Assembly (NCBI GenBank): GCA_027459325.1 | Contig: DAIDIO010000005.1 | Coordinates: 1 to 64,000 of the forward strand | Direction: 5' to 3' | Length of the DNA: 64,000 nt | Origin: Candidatus Saccharimonadota bacterium | GTDB taxonomy: Bacteria > Patescibacteriota > Saccharimonadia > Saccharimonadales > UBA4665 | Shown: piece after piece, positions 43,447 through 55,279 of the stretch | Layout of the letters: each line of letters starts with the position of its first letter | Numbering within the stretch: position 1 is the stretch's first letter | Position numbers and translations under genes: made by a program | Notes under the pieces: generated by a model | What the model was told of the DNA's origin: nothing | The model's input: only the letters and a program-made list of their open reading frames with translations | Database searches by the model: none

Positions 43447-45040
43447 GCGACCAAAGCCATTTTGAAGCCTTTATTAAAAAGGGTAACCCGGTCGGTGAGG
43501 TAATTTCCGTAGATAAGTCATTAGTTAGGGCCAATGGCTTACAGCCCTGCGCACTTAATTCGCTGGTCATGTTTGATGACGGCTCGAAAGGCTTTGTATT
43601 CCAGGTTCAACCAGACCATGTGGTGATTCTGCATCTAGGGGCTGTTCCAGTCAGAGTAGGCATGGTGGTGGTAATCCAGCACGAAACACTTGTATGTAAA
43701 GTCGGAAAAGGCTTTATTGGAAGGGTTGTTAATGTCAGCGGTGATCCGCTGGATGGCAAGGGACCAATCCAGGCTGATGACGTTTGGCCGGTCTTTAATG
43801 AAGCACCCAAGCTATACGAAAGAAAACTGGTTGAAGATCAGGTTGAGTCAGGGGTATCAGCGATTGATGCGCTGTACCCGATAGTGAAAGGCCAGCGTAT
43901 GGCCCTGCTCGGCGAGGGCAAGTCCGGTAAAAGCACCATCGCTACTCAGTTTATGATTAACCAAATGAATACCGATCAGGTCGGTATTTACTGCCTGATA
44001 GCCAAAAGACGAAGTGACATAGATACGGTCTTATCCCGCATTTCTGAGGCTGGCGCCACCGATAAAATAACGGTGGTTATTGCAACAGCTTTTGAAAGCC
44101 TCATTAACAATTACCTGGCCCCTTACGTATCCTGTGCTATAGCTGAATATCTCTGGCAAAAGTGCGATCAGGACAGTGTAATTATCTATGACGATTTAAC
44201 CAGTCACGCTCAAGCTTACCGTGAAATATCGCTATTATCCGGTGTCAGTCCAGGCCGAGATTCCTACCCGGGTGACGCTTTCTATGCCCACTCATCACTA
44301 CTAGAAAGAGCCGGACGCCTAAATAGCACCGGCAAATCGCTAACTTCTATTCCGATGGTCCATGTTCCTAATGGCGATATTACCGCCTTCCTGCCAACCA
44401 ACATAATGTCTATCACCGACGGCCAGTGGGTGCTCGATATGAAGACCTTCAAGAGCGGTATTAGGCCGGCTATTAATATTGGCTTGTCTGTTACCCGTGC
44501 CGGTGGTGTTGGCCATAACAAGCGTCAAAAAGAATATGCTTCAAGAACACTTAAGTTGCTGGCCAGTTACCGTCAGGCCCAGGAATACGCCCAGTTCGGT
44601 GCCGAATTGTCAGCTGAAGCCCAGCACAGCCTAAGTATTGGTAAACTTATATACGAGATTCTGACGCAAGGGCCTACCGACACCTACAATCTGCTTACCC
44701 AGCAATTACTCTTCTCTATAGTGCTTGATCTAAAGGACGATGAAAAGATTAGTATTAACGATTTAAAGCAGAACGCTAAGCAGTACGCATTGCAAATAAA
44801 GACTGATGAAGACTTCGATAGGGTCAGAGATGAGCTTAAAGCCAAGTGCTTAATAGGTACTCCTAAACCAGCAGCAGCACCGGCAGCCACTTCACCCGCA
44901 GAAACTGCCAAACCGGAGACAGACACTGCTAAAAAAGATGAGGAACATAAAGATGATGACCATGAGAAGAAGCACCACTTTGGGTTGCACAAAGAAAAGC
45001 ATGAAGAAAAGGATGAGGAACATAAAGAAAAGGTAGCGGC

Positions 45041-45044
<4 letters not shown>
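43443..45044 (+). CDS. Divergent F1 ATPase alpha subunit
   Basis: A 533-residue protein. Walker A is GEGKSGKST (157-165) in place of GDRQTGKT, with DDLTSHAQAYREISLL and PGRDSYPGDAFYAHSSLLERA well kept. The arginine finger text is VTRAGG (usual VSRVGG). It lacks the N-terminal helix that normally binds delta and has an unusual tail of about 55 residues rich in His, Lys and Glu. GTG start after GGAGGG. The gene overlaps its neighbours on both sides. Confidence 0.88.
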
Positions 45045-47590
<2,546 letters not shown>

Positions 47591-47619
47591 GCTTAAAGAT
47601 TATATAATTACTGTAATCT

Positions 47620-48645
47620 ATGTCTAAAAAAGTTTACGTCGGCATGAGCGGCGGTGTTGACTCGTCGGTTACGGCAGCCCTACTTAAACAGCAGGGTTAT
47701 GATGTGGTTGGTGTGTTTATGAAAAACTGGACCAAAGATTTGCCAGGTTTTATATGTCCATGGAAAGACGATTACATGGATGCTAAGCGGGTCGCCACCC
47801 AGCTCGGAATAGAGTTTAAGCTTTACGATTTTGAAAACGAGTACCGGCAAAAAGTAGTCGATTATATGGTTAACGAATATATGGCCGGTCGCACTCCCAA
47901 TCCCGACATTATGTGCAACCAGGAAGTAAAGTTTAAACTATTTCTAGAAACTGCTCTGGAAGACGGTGCTGACCTTATCGCTACCGGACACTATGCCAGG
48001 ATTAAAAACGGCAGCTTGTATAAAGGCCTTGATGACAATAAGGACCAGACCTATTTCTTATATCGAGTTACAGAAAACGCCCTTAAACGTAGTCTAATGC
48101 CGATCGGAGAAATGACTAAACCGGAGGTTAGAGTTCTTGCTAAGAAACTAGGTCTTTATACCGCCAACAAGAAGGATAGCCAAGGAATCTGTTTTGTTGG
48201 CAAGGTTGGCATCAAAGAATTTTTACTAAATGAATTAGGGCCACAACCTGCCGGTCCGATCATTAATCAAGACGGACAAATAATAGGTGAGCACGACGGT
48301 GCCTTATTCTACACCATCGGCCAACGTCATGGGCTTAACGTCGGCGGCGGTTTACCTTATTACGTAACAAAAAAAGATATTGCCACTAATACAATTTACG
48401 TGACAACTAACCTAGACGATAAAAACCTCTGGAAAAAAGACGTTAACCTAACCGATCTACACTGGATTAACAATAAAGAAACGAAAGATATAGAAGTCCG
48501 GTTACGTTACCGCGGTCCGCTTTTCAAGGCCACACTAAATGGCAATAGCTTAAATCTAGCCGAGCCGGCCAGAGGTGTCGCCAGCGGGCAATCAGCCGTA
48601 TTTTATAAAGGAGACTCAGTACTAGGCGGTGGTATTGTTGCTTAA
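47620..48645 (+). CDS. mnmA: tRNA 2-thiouridylase MnmA
   Basis: A 341-residue enzyme that thiolates U34 of tRNA Lys, Glu and Gln. The PP-loop is SGGVDSSV; the two catalytic Cys are in NPDIMCNQEVKF and GICFVGKV. The tRNA substrate includes the Glu(TTC) tRNA at 12721, and sulfur could come from the desulfurase at 41067. Complete length. Confidence 0.97.
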   Translation: MSKKVYVGMSGGVDSSVTAALLKQQGYDVVGVFMKNWTKDLPGFICPWKDDYMDAKRVATQLGIEFKLYDFENEYRQKVVDYMVNEYMAGRTPNPDIMCNQEVKFKLFLETALEDGADLIATGHYARIKNGSLYKGLDDNKDQTYFLYRVTENALKRSLMPIGEMTKPEVRVLAKKLGLYTANKKDSQGICFVGKVGIKEFLLNELGPQPAGPIINQDGQIIGEHDGALFYTIGQRHGLNVGGGLPYYVTKKDIATNTIYVTTNLDDKNLWKKDVNLTDLHWINNKETKDIEVRLRYRGPLFKATLNGNSLNLAEPARGVASGQSAVFYKGDSVLGGGIVA

Positions 48646-48685
48646 GGACTAAGCAGATTATTAATAAACTGGTATACTCTAACAG

Positions 48686-50572
48686 ATGACAGCTCAAGAA
48701 ATTCGCAATAACTATCTAGATTTTTTTGCTGGTCGTGGTCATAAAGTCATACCCCGGGCACCACTCGTTCCATATAACGATCCAACAACCCTTTTTACCG
48801 GCTCTGGCATGCAGCCGCTTATCCCTTATTTACTTGGCGAGAATCATCCGGAAGGCAAACGCTTAACCGATAGCCAAACCTGTTTAAGGGCCCAGGATAT
48901 TGAGGAAGTTGGAGATAACCGCCATACAACCTTTTTTGAAATGCTCGGTAACTGGAGTTTAGGAGATTACTTTAAAGCCGATGAAATACCCTGGCTGTTT
49001 GAGTTTTTAGTTGATGTTGTCGGGTTAGACCCAAACAAACTATACGTCACTTGTTATATCGGTAATAACAGCTTTAACATACCTAAAGACACTGAATCCG
49101 CCGAAATTTGGCAAAAGCTGTTTGTAGCCAAAAGTGTTAGTGCAGATTTTGCGGATATTGGCAGCGAAGACAATGGTTACAGGCGCGGTATAAAAAAAGG
49201 CGAGCGAATATTCTTCTATGATGGATCTAAAAACTGGTGGAGCCGTAATGGCCGGGAAGATACAACCCCCATAGGCGATCCCTGCGGGCCGGACACCGAA
49301 GTGTTCTATGAGTTTGAAAATATTGAGCATAACCCTAAATGGGGCGACAAATGTCACCCTAATTGTGACTGCGGTAGGTTTGTAGAAATTGCCAATAGCG
49401 TGTTTATGGCTTACAAGCGCACGACAGCCGGATTTGAACCGTTAGCTAAACCAAACGTTGACTTCGGTGGTGGCTTGGAACGCATAGCCGTTGCGGCAAT
49501 TAACGACCCGGACGTATTTAAGATTAGCTTGCTAGCGCCGATTATCTCTAAGCTTGAAGAAATTTCAAAAAAGAATTATGACAGTCATACCGAAAGTATG
49601 AGGGTCATAACTGATCATTTAAGGGCGGCAACATTCCTGGCCGTTGACGGTGTCAGGCCTTCCAACAAAGAGCAGGGCTATGTCATGCGTAGACTAATTC
49701 GGCGGGCTATTAGGTTTGCTTTTGAGCTCGGTATAGAACAAAACTTTCTGCCGGAGATTGTCCCCGTCATAGCCGACATTTATCAGGAAGACTTTCCGGA
49801 AGTAGCGGCCAGCCGATCCGAAGTAACGGAAGTTTTAGTTAAAGAAGAAAAAGTATTCCGTCAGACGCTTCGTAAAGGACTGAATGAATTTAATAAGCTA
49901 GCTGAAAACAAGCTAACCGGCGCCGATATCTTTAAGCTATATGATACTTACGGTTTTCCGGTAGAGCTAAGCTTTGAGGAAGCCTATAAAAGATCGATTG
50001 AAGTAGACCAAACAGCAAAAAGCGACTTTGAGAAACTTATGGAAGCCCAGCGGTCTAGAAGCCAAACGGCTGCTAAGGGCACGTTTAAGGGCGGTTTGGG
50101 CGGAGACAGCTTGCAGCACAAGAAATACCACACAGCTACACATTTAATGTATCAGGCGCTCAGAATAGTGCTTGGTGACCATGTTGTCCAAAGAGGCTCA
50201 AATATTACGGAAGAGCGACTACGTTTTGATTTTTCACACCCAGAAAAGGTGACGCCTGAGCAGCTTAAACAAGTCGAAGATATAGTCAACGAACAGATTA
50301 AGAAGGATTTAAAAGTAAGTTTTAAGGAATATCCAACCCCGGAAGCTTTAGCTATGGGTGCTTTAGGCCAGTTTGGTGACCGCTATGGCGATACCGTAAA
50401 AGTTTACAAAATGATAGCAGAAAACGAAGAGCAACCGTTTAGTTTTGAAATATGCGGCGGCCCGCACGTTGATCATACTGCCCAGCTGGCTGAGGGTAAT
50501 AAAGCATTCAAAATAATTAAAGAGGAGGCCAGTTCTGCCGGCGTAAGGCGAATAAAGGCAGTGCTGGCTTAA
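48686..50572 (+). CDS. alaS: Alanyl-tRNA synthetase, short form without C-Ala domain
   Basis: A 628-residue class II synthetase, against about 870 in most bacteria. The aminoacylation core is intact (NNYLDFFAGRGHKV, TGSGMQPL, GGGLERIA) and the editing domain has HTATHLMYQAL and CGGPHVDHT zinc ligands. It ends right after the editing domain, so the C-terminal DHHA1/C-Ala part is absent. It should charge tRNA-Ala and also the tmRNA at 27961 (G3-U70). TATACT is 7 nt before ATG. Confidence 0.95.
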   Translation: MTAQEIRNNYLDFFAGRGHKVIPRAPLVPYNDPTTLFTGSGMQPLIPYLLGENHPEGKRLTDSQTCLRAQDIEEVGDNRHTTFFEMLGNWSLGDYFKADEIPWLFEFLVDVVGLDPNKLYVTCYIGNNSFNIPKDTESAEIWQKLFVAKSVSADFADIGSEDNGYRRGIKKGERIFFYDGSKNWWSRNGREDTTPIGDPCGPDTEVFYEFENIEHNPKWGDKCHPNCDCGRFVEIANSVFMAYKRTTAGFEPLAKPNVDFGGGLERIAVAAINDPDVFKISLLAPIISKLEEISKKNYDSHTESMRVITDHLRAATFLAVDGVRPSNKEQGYVMRRLIRRAIRFAFELGIEQNFLPEIVPVIADIYQEDFPEVAASRSEVTEVLVKEEKVFRQTLRKGLNEFNKLAENKLTGADIFKLYDTYGFPVELSFEEAYKRSIEVDQTAKSDFEKLMEAQRSRSQTAAKGTFKGGLGGDSLQHKKYHTATHLMYQALRIVLGDHVVQRGSNITEERLRFDFSHPEKVTPEQLKQVEDIVNEQIKKDLKVSFKEYPTPEALAMGALGQFGDRYGDTVKVYKMIAENEEQPFSFEICGGPHVDHTAQLAEGNKAFKIIKEEASSAGVRRIKAVLA

Positions 50573-50576
50573 AGAC

Positions 50577-51683
50577 TTAGTAGTAGTTGTCGTTATCTTC
50601 ATACCAGGAGTACGATTCCGAAGCGTCTAGGTCTTGTACTTTATCCGGATCTAAAATAACCAGTTCATCTTCAAGCTTATTACCCCACGCTCGGCAAAGT
50701 CTACCTGACCTAATAACCGATTCCATGTAGTTTTCTTCTATCCAGTCAGTGTGCCGCTTACCTATTGCTCGTAATTCTCCTACTTCAGTCGCTCTTGGTA
50801 AGCCGCGGCTTAAGAGACGTCGCCTCGCAATTAAGGTGTCCACCAGAACATCAGTATATTCACTGTCTTTGGCTGCAATCCATTTCATGTCCCCTATAAC
50901 GTCTGTTGATTTCTTGCCGAAGTATTTTTCAGTTTTTTTCTGAACAAGTGCCCGCATTCCAGGTTTGTCACTGACAGGGGGCAATAACTCGCCGATCTCT
51001 ATGGTTGCCGGTAATATTTTTCGGCCAATAGCGCTGGCGCTTTCAAAGGCACGTTGGATAACCATATGATCGGCGAAGCCGATATAATCTCTTTCAGCTT
51101 TATCAAATAACAGCATTTTACTGATGAGATAGTCGCAGGCCTTTAACATAAGATCAGATTTACTTGGTAATAATTCCAGAGGGTTTTTTAATTCTTCAAA
51201 GAGAAGATCCGAGGCAGTAGGTAATAACTTAAGACGATCTTTTAGCTCATTCGCAGGGTTGCCAACCCGCCATTCAGGGTACCGAGAGCATATGTCATAA
51301 ATATGTAATGCGTAGCCAGGGTCATCTTCGTCGGGTTTGCCACCCGGCGGATGCAATTGGGCTTCGAGCGTCACGCCAAACAATTTATCAATTGTAAACC
51401 TTAGGTGTTCTTTGGTTCGGTATGCCGGGTTATATGAATCGGAATCATGGATAATTATAACGTCCAGATCACTGCGGACATAGGCTTTACTGCCAGTTTC
51501 ATAGCCGTCAACGGTTGATCCGTAAACAGCTGCCGATTTAAAGATTGGCCGGCCTTCTGTGTCTAATATTGATTCGCCATCTGGGAATAAATAATTGAGA
51601 GTATACCGGCCTGCTTCCAGACCTCTTGGCTTTTCTGATACTAAGCCAGCTAGCACCTCCGGAGTTGTTGGCACCCTTCCCAT
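50577..51683 (-). CDS. Nucleotidyltransferase-fold protein
   Basis: A 368-residue protein with the pol-beta type signature: VYGSTVDGYETG followed by SDLDVIII (G-S...D-x-D) near residues 53-77. The rest is helical and unrecognised, with an acidic Tyr-rich tail. It may transfer nucleotides to RNA, protein or a small molecule. Convergent with alaS, 4 bp apart. An 18-bp palindrome lies 31 nt before the start. Confidence 0.78.
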   Translation of the reverse strand: MGRVPTTPEVLAGLVSEKPRGLEAGRYTLNYLFPDGESILDTEGRPIFKSAAVYGSTVDGYETGSKAYVRSDLDVIIIHDSDSYNPAYRTKEHLRFTIDKLFGVTLEAQLHPPGGKPDEDDPGYALHIYDICSRYPEWRVGNPANELKDRLKLLPTASDLLFEELKNPLELLPSKSDLMLKACDYLISKMLLFDKAERDYIGFADHMVIQRAFESASAIGRKILPATIEIGELLPPVSDKPGMRALVQKKTEKYFGKKSTDVIGDMKWIAAKDSEYTDVLVDTLIARRRLLSRGLPRATEVGELRAIGKRHTDWIEENYMESVIRSGRLCRAWGNKLEDELVILDPDKVQDLDASESYSWYEDNDNYY

Positions 51684-51713
51684 AAAGAAATTTAACCATA
51701 TAAACAGCCGTAT

Positions 51714-51731
51714 CTGTAAGAATTCTTACAG
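51714..51731. promoter_or_regulatory. 18-bp perfect palindrome between divergent genes
   Basis: CTGTAAGAATTCTTACAG. It lies 31 nt before the nucleotidyltransferase start, about where that promoter's -35 should be, and 185 nt before the ABC exporter. Likely a repressor operator; the regulator is unknown. Confidence 0.6.
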
Positions 51732-51915
51732 TAACATTTACGACGATTTTACTACTAAAAATGCGCCGTATAGTGAAAAATCGATGTATGGTTATCCACA
51801 CCAATTGTTTGTTATTTGAATATAAGCGGGTACGACAATGGATCATATTAGATGATAAGGCTGCCTTAGAAAGTCTAGCAACTTAGCCTCAATAAAGTTA
51901 TGCTTATATAGATAA

Positions 51916-53823
51916 ATGGCCGACCAAAGACTAATGATGGCTATCGAGGAGGGCGTCAGCAAAGGCGTACCTATGGACTTTATTGTCTATAGTTTAAGTC
52001 GTGCTGGCTGGCCAAAGATGGTCGTTGAAGATGCTCTGGCCAAATGGAACGAGGAAAATGGCCGCAACACTAAAACTACTGAATTCGGCGTTTGGTTAAA
52101 GAAATATTACGCCCAAGCTAAACCGGCCGTTATTGCTATGGTCGTCTTAAACACCATATCCTCGATGTTTGAGCTCTTGCAACCATGGCCAACTGCTCTA
52201 CTAGCTAACTCGGTTTTTGGTAATATACCCGCACCAGGTCCGCTTAGACCGCTTACTCATAAGCCGGCCCTCATTGTATTCGTCGCACTGGCAACTCTGG
52301 CAATCTTTATAGCGGGCTATATCTTTAATGGTTTTAAAGATTACTTTTTACTGCGAATCGGCTACTGGCTAAACCGGTCGATTAAAGAAGAAGCCTTTAG
52401 ACATATACTTCACTTACCGCTCTATCATGATAAACGTTTGCCTAAGGGTGACTATATTTACCGCCAGAACGAGGTGACCAACAGCTTATCCGATCTGATT
52501 CTAAATACAACCAGCGAAATCATTGGTTCAATCATCTTGGTACTCGGAGTAATTGTCATAATGCTTTTTTTAAACCCGCCACTGACTTTAGTTACCGTGG
52601 CCGTTTTACCGTTGCTTATCTTCTCAGTCCGGTTCTTTAGCCCTATTATGGCAAAATGGGGGCAGGCAATGGTGTTGCTGCAGAGCGATACAGCCACTTT
52701 AATTGCCGAATCCATAGATAATACAGAAACCGTTCAGGCCTTCGGGTTGGAAGAACGTCAGGTCCAGCGCTTAAAAAGCCTATGGGTACAGGTTTATGAC
52801 GTAGCTCGGCATGGCCTGATATGGAATAAGTTTTTCGGCTTTACCAACAGCTTTATAGTTATATTTGGAACTACGGTTGTTATCTATCTAGGCGGTAGTG
52901 AGGCCTTAAAAGGTCACTTTTCTCTTGGTACGCTTTTGATCTTTATGACCTATATGGGTTATGTAACCGCACCAATCCAGGACATTACCGCTCAGATATC
53001 TATCCGTAAACAGAAATTAGTTAACGTTAAGCGGGTTTATGACGTACTGTCAGATCATGAGGCCATTGAATATGCCCGTCAGGACCGCCATTTACCACAA
53101 ATAGCCGGTAAGATTGACTTTCAGAACGTCAATTATGCCCGAGGCGACACAACAATATTACGTAACGCTAATCTCAGCATTCAACCAAAAGAAAAAGTCG
53201 GTATTATTGGACCGTCAGGAGCAGGTAAAAGTACGCTTCTGAGACTTCTTGATTTATATATAGAGCCTGATGCCGGCCGTATATTACTTGATGGTATTGA
53301 TATACAAAGTGTCAGTTTAAACGAGCTTCGCCGTAATATAGCCTGGGTGTCGCAAAGCCCTCAGCTATTTGCGGAATCAATTATAGATAATATGCGTGAT
53401 GGAGATATTTCCCGGGTTATTACACCCGAAGAGTTAACCTGGGCCTCCAGGGCAGCTAACGTTGATGAATTCCTAGGCAATTTGCCCATGGGCATGGACA
53501 CCAAAGTTAGTGAAAGCGGCAATAGCTTAAGCGGTGGCCAAAAGCAGCGAATTGCTATAGCCAGGGCTCTTCTTAAAAGGGCGCCGGTAATTTGCATGGA
53601 CGAGCCAACTTCAGCGCTGGACAATAAATCAGAAAAATTAATATTAGCCTCCATTGGTGAGCTAATAGACAATAAGACTGTATTACTCGTAACCCACCGT
53701 TTACCACTTCTTAATCTTATGGACACAATTTATGTACTTAAGGATCATAACTTTGTTAACGTTAATAACCTGGGCGGTTTAGATAACTATATGTTCCAGA
53801 TGGAGAAAGCCGGAGATATCTAA
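51916..53823 (+). CDS. ABC exporter, fused membrane and ATPase domains
   Basis: A 635-residue half-transporter that would work as a dimer. An N-terminal helical domain of about 50 residues precedes six membrane helices (about 70-360). The ATPase has Walker A GPSGAGKST, the Q-loop SQSPQLF, the signature LSGGQKQR, Walker B VICMDEPTSALD and the switch His in LVTHRLP. Substrate unknown; the lipid/drug exporter type is most similar. Confidence 0.94.
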   Translation: MADQRLMMAIEEGVSKGVPMDFIVYSLSRAGWPKMVVEDALAKWNEENGRNTKTTEFGVWLKKYYAQAKPAVIAMVVLNTISSMFELLQPWPTALLANSVFGNIPAPGPLRPLTHKPALIVFVALATLAIFIAGYIFNGFKDYFLLRIGYWLNRSIKEEAFRHILHLPLYHDKRLPKGDYIYRQNEVTNSLSDLILNTTSEIIGSIILVLGVIVIMLFLNPPLTLVTVAVLPLLIFSVRFFSPIMAKWGQAMVLLQSDTATLIAESIDNTETVQAFGLEERQVQRLKSLWVQVYDVARHGLIWNKFFGFTNSFIVIFGTTVVIYLGGSEALKGHFSLGTLLIFMTYMGYVTAPIQDITAQISIRKQKLVNVKRVYDVLSDHEAIEYARQDRHLPQIAGKIDFQNVNYARGDTTILRNANLSIQPKEKVGIIGPSGAGKSTLLRLLDLYIEPDAGRILLDGIDIQSVSLNELRRNIAWVSQSPQLFAESIIDNMRDGDISRVITPEELTWASRAANVDEFLGNLPMGMDTKVSESGNSLSGGQKQRIAIARALLKRAPVICMDEPTSALDNKSEKLILASIGELIDNKTVLLVTHRLPLLNLMDTIYVLKDHNFVNVNNLGGLDNYMFQMEKAGDI

Positions 53824-53838
53824 TTTTGAGCTAACACC

Positions 53839-53868
53839 TTGACTTAACTAGGCCTTTTGTTGTTATAT
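53839..53868 (+). promoter_or_regulatory. Promoter for the LysM gene
   Basis: TTGACT (53839-53844), 18-nt spacer, TTATAT (53863-53868). The leader then contains AAAAGG before ATG 53906. Confidence 0.6.
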
Positions 53869-53905
53869 TGTTATATAAGCTAAACATAAAAATAAAAGGA
53901 AAAAA

Positions 53906-54574
53906 ATGGCAGACAATCAGAGCGATCCAGGTACCGTTCAAGCCTATCTGGCTAACGGTAGGGTCGACAATATTACATCAGTAGATCAAGCTAACACGCA
54001 GATCAGTAACTACACAGCATCGGCAGCGCAAGATAAGGCTATCATGGATTCTGCGGCCAGTTCCGGCGGAGAAGTTAGAAATGCCACAGCCCGTTACCAT
54101 GCAGCCGAGTTTGATATACAGCAAGTTGAGGGCGCTGAAAACGAGCTCAAATTGCAGCAACAGGCAGTTACCCCTGCTATACCAGCTAGTCCTGCCTCAG
54201 CCGCCACGCCACCAACAGACAACACCGGTCAGTTAGCCAGTGCTCTTACTTCCCAAATGTCTGCCATAGAACAATCCGGCACTACAGCTTATGTGGTACA
54301 AGCTGGTGACACTATGACATCGATTGCTCAGGCGCAGGGAATTTCACTTCCCGCTCTAGAAGCTGCTAATCCGCAAATTCCAAATCCAGATGAAATAATT
54401 ACCGGCAATTCAGTGTTTATACCGCAAGGCGGCGCTATCAGTACAGACGTTGCCGGCGGTGCAGGTGCCATGCAGCAATCTCCATCTCCAGAAGATACAG
54501 TAATGGCTAATGGTGTAGTTGAGCCTGGCAAAAATGGATTTGTTTACAAGACAATAAACATGTTTCGTAAATAA
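53906..54574 (+). CDS. LysM-domain protein
   Basis: A 222-residue protein. Residues 1-120 are polar, Ala/Gln-rich and helical. A LysM domain follows (YVVQAGDTMTSIAQAQGISL ... IITGNSVFIPQGG), which binds glycan chains. No signal peptide is visible, so export or a cytoplasmic role is unclear. AAAAGG site before ATG. Confidence 0.88.
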   Translation: MADNQSDPGTVQAYLANGRVDNITSVDQANTQISNYTASAAQDKAIMDSAASSGGEVRNATARYHAAEFDIQQVEGAENELKLQQQAVTPAIPASPASAATPPTDNTGQLASALTSQMSAIEQSGTTAYVVQAGDTMTSIAQAQGISLPALEAANPQIPNPDEIITGNSVFIPQGGAISTDVAGGAGAMQQSPSPEDTVMANGVVEPGKNGFVYKTINMFRK

Positions 54575-54588
54575 GGTTCTTAATAAAT

Positions 54589-55185
54589 TTAGTTTGGTAT
54601 TTCTTCAGCAATCATTTTATTAAGATTGGATTCCAGGACACCTAAGCCTTCAAAATGTAGAACCTGTAGTCCCATGGCTTTGGCAAATGCCAGGTGGTAA
54701 GGGTTACCACTTACATAAAGGCATGATTCGGCAGTTTCTCCAATAGATTGAAGCGCCTTATTAAATACTTCCCGCTCTAGCAGAGTTTGCTGTATTTTAA
54801 GGCTATACGGTGATGCAATGATATCAATGATTTTGTTTTTATCATTGAAATTTTTTAGTACATCGTATTCCTGAGGGCCCAGGTTGCCGAGTATTCCAAT
54901 CTTCACGAAATGACCGTGCAAATCTTGCATAAATTTAACTATTTCAGCAGAGATAGCGTTAGGACTGAGTTTGAATGTTTCCGGTGCTACGTCTCTTGCT
55001 TCCAGCTTATAGCGGATAGTACCGGTTAAATCATCCAATTTCATTTGCCCTAGGTAATACTTTTGGATGCAGTCGTAGATCTCTTTGTAAACAACAGGAT
55101 TAATAAGTTCAGCATATGCCAGATAGTAGGCCAGCTTATCTGGTGTCCAGACACTATAAAAGTCAAAAAATACCGCTCTTATCAT
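54589..55185 (-). CDS. HAD-superfamily protein with altered catalytic motif
   Basis: A 198-residue protein. Motif I is VFFDFYSVW: the first Asp is kept but the second (general acid) is Tyr. Motif II is ILGNLG, and motif IV is YVSGNPYH where GD is usual. This points to a weak or lost phosphatase activity, or a different reaction. Convergent with the LysM gene. Confidence 0.82.
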   Translation of the reverse strand: MIRAVFFDFYSVWTPDKLAYYLAYAELINPVVYKEIYDCIQKYYLGQMKLDDLTGTIRYKLEARDVAPETFKLSPNAISAEIVKFMQDLHGHFVKIGILGNLGPQEYDVLKNFNDKNKIIDIIASPYSLKIQQTLLEREVFNKALQSIGETAESCLYVSGNPYHLAFAKAMGLQVLHFEGLGVLESNLNKMIAEEIPN

Positions 55186-55279
55186 TTTTGTTTCCTTCTA
55201 CGAATACTTTTCATTATAACCTGAATTAAACATAATTATAAAGAGTTTAATCGCTGTTCTGTGTGCTAAAATAGTGCAT

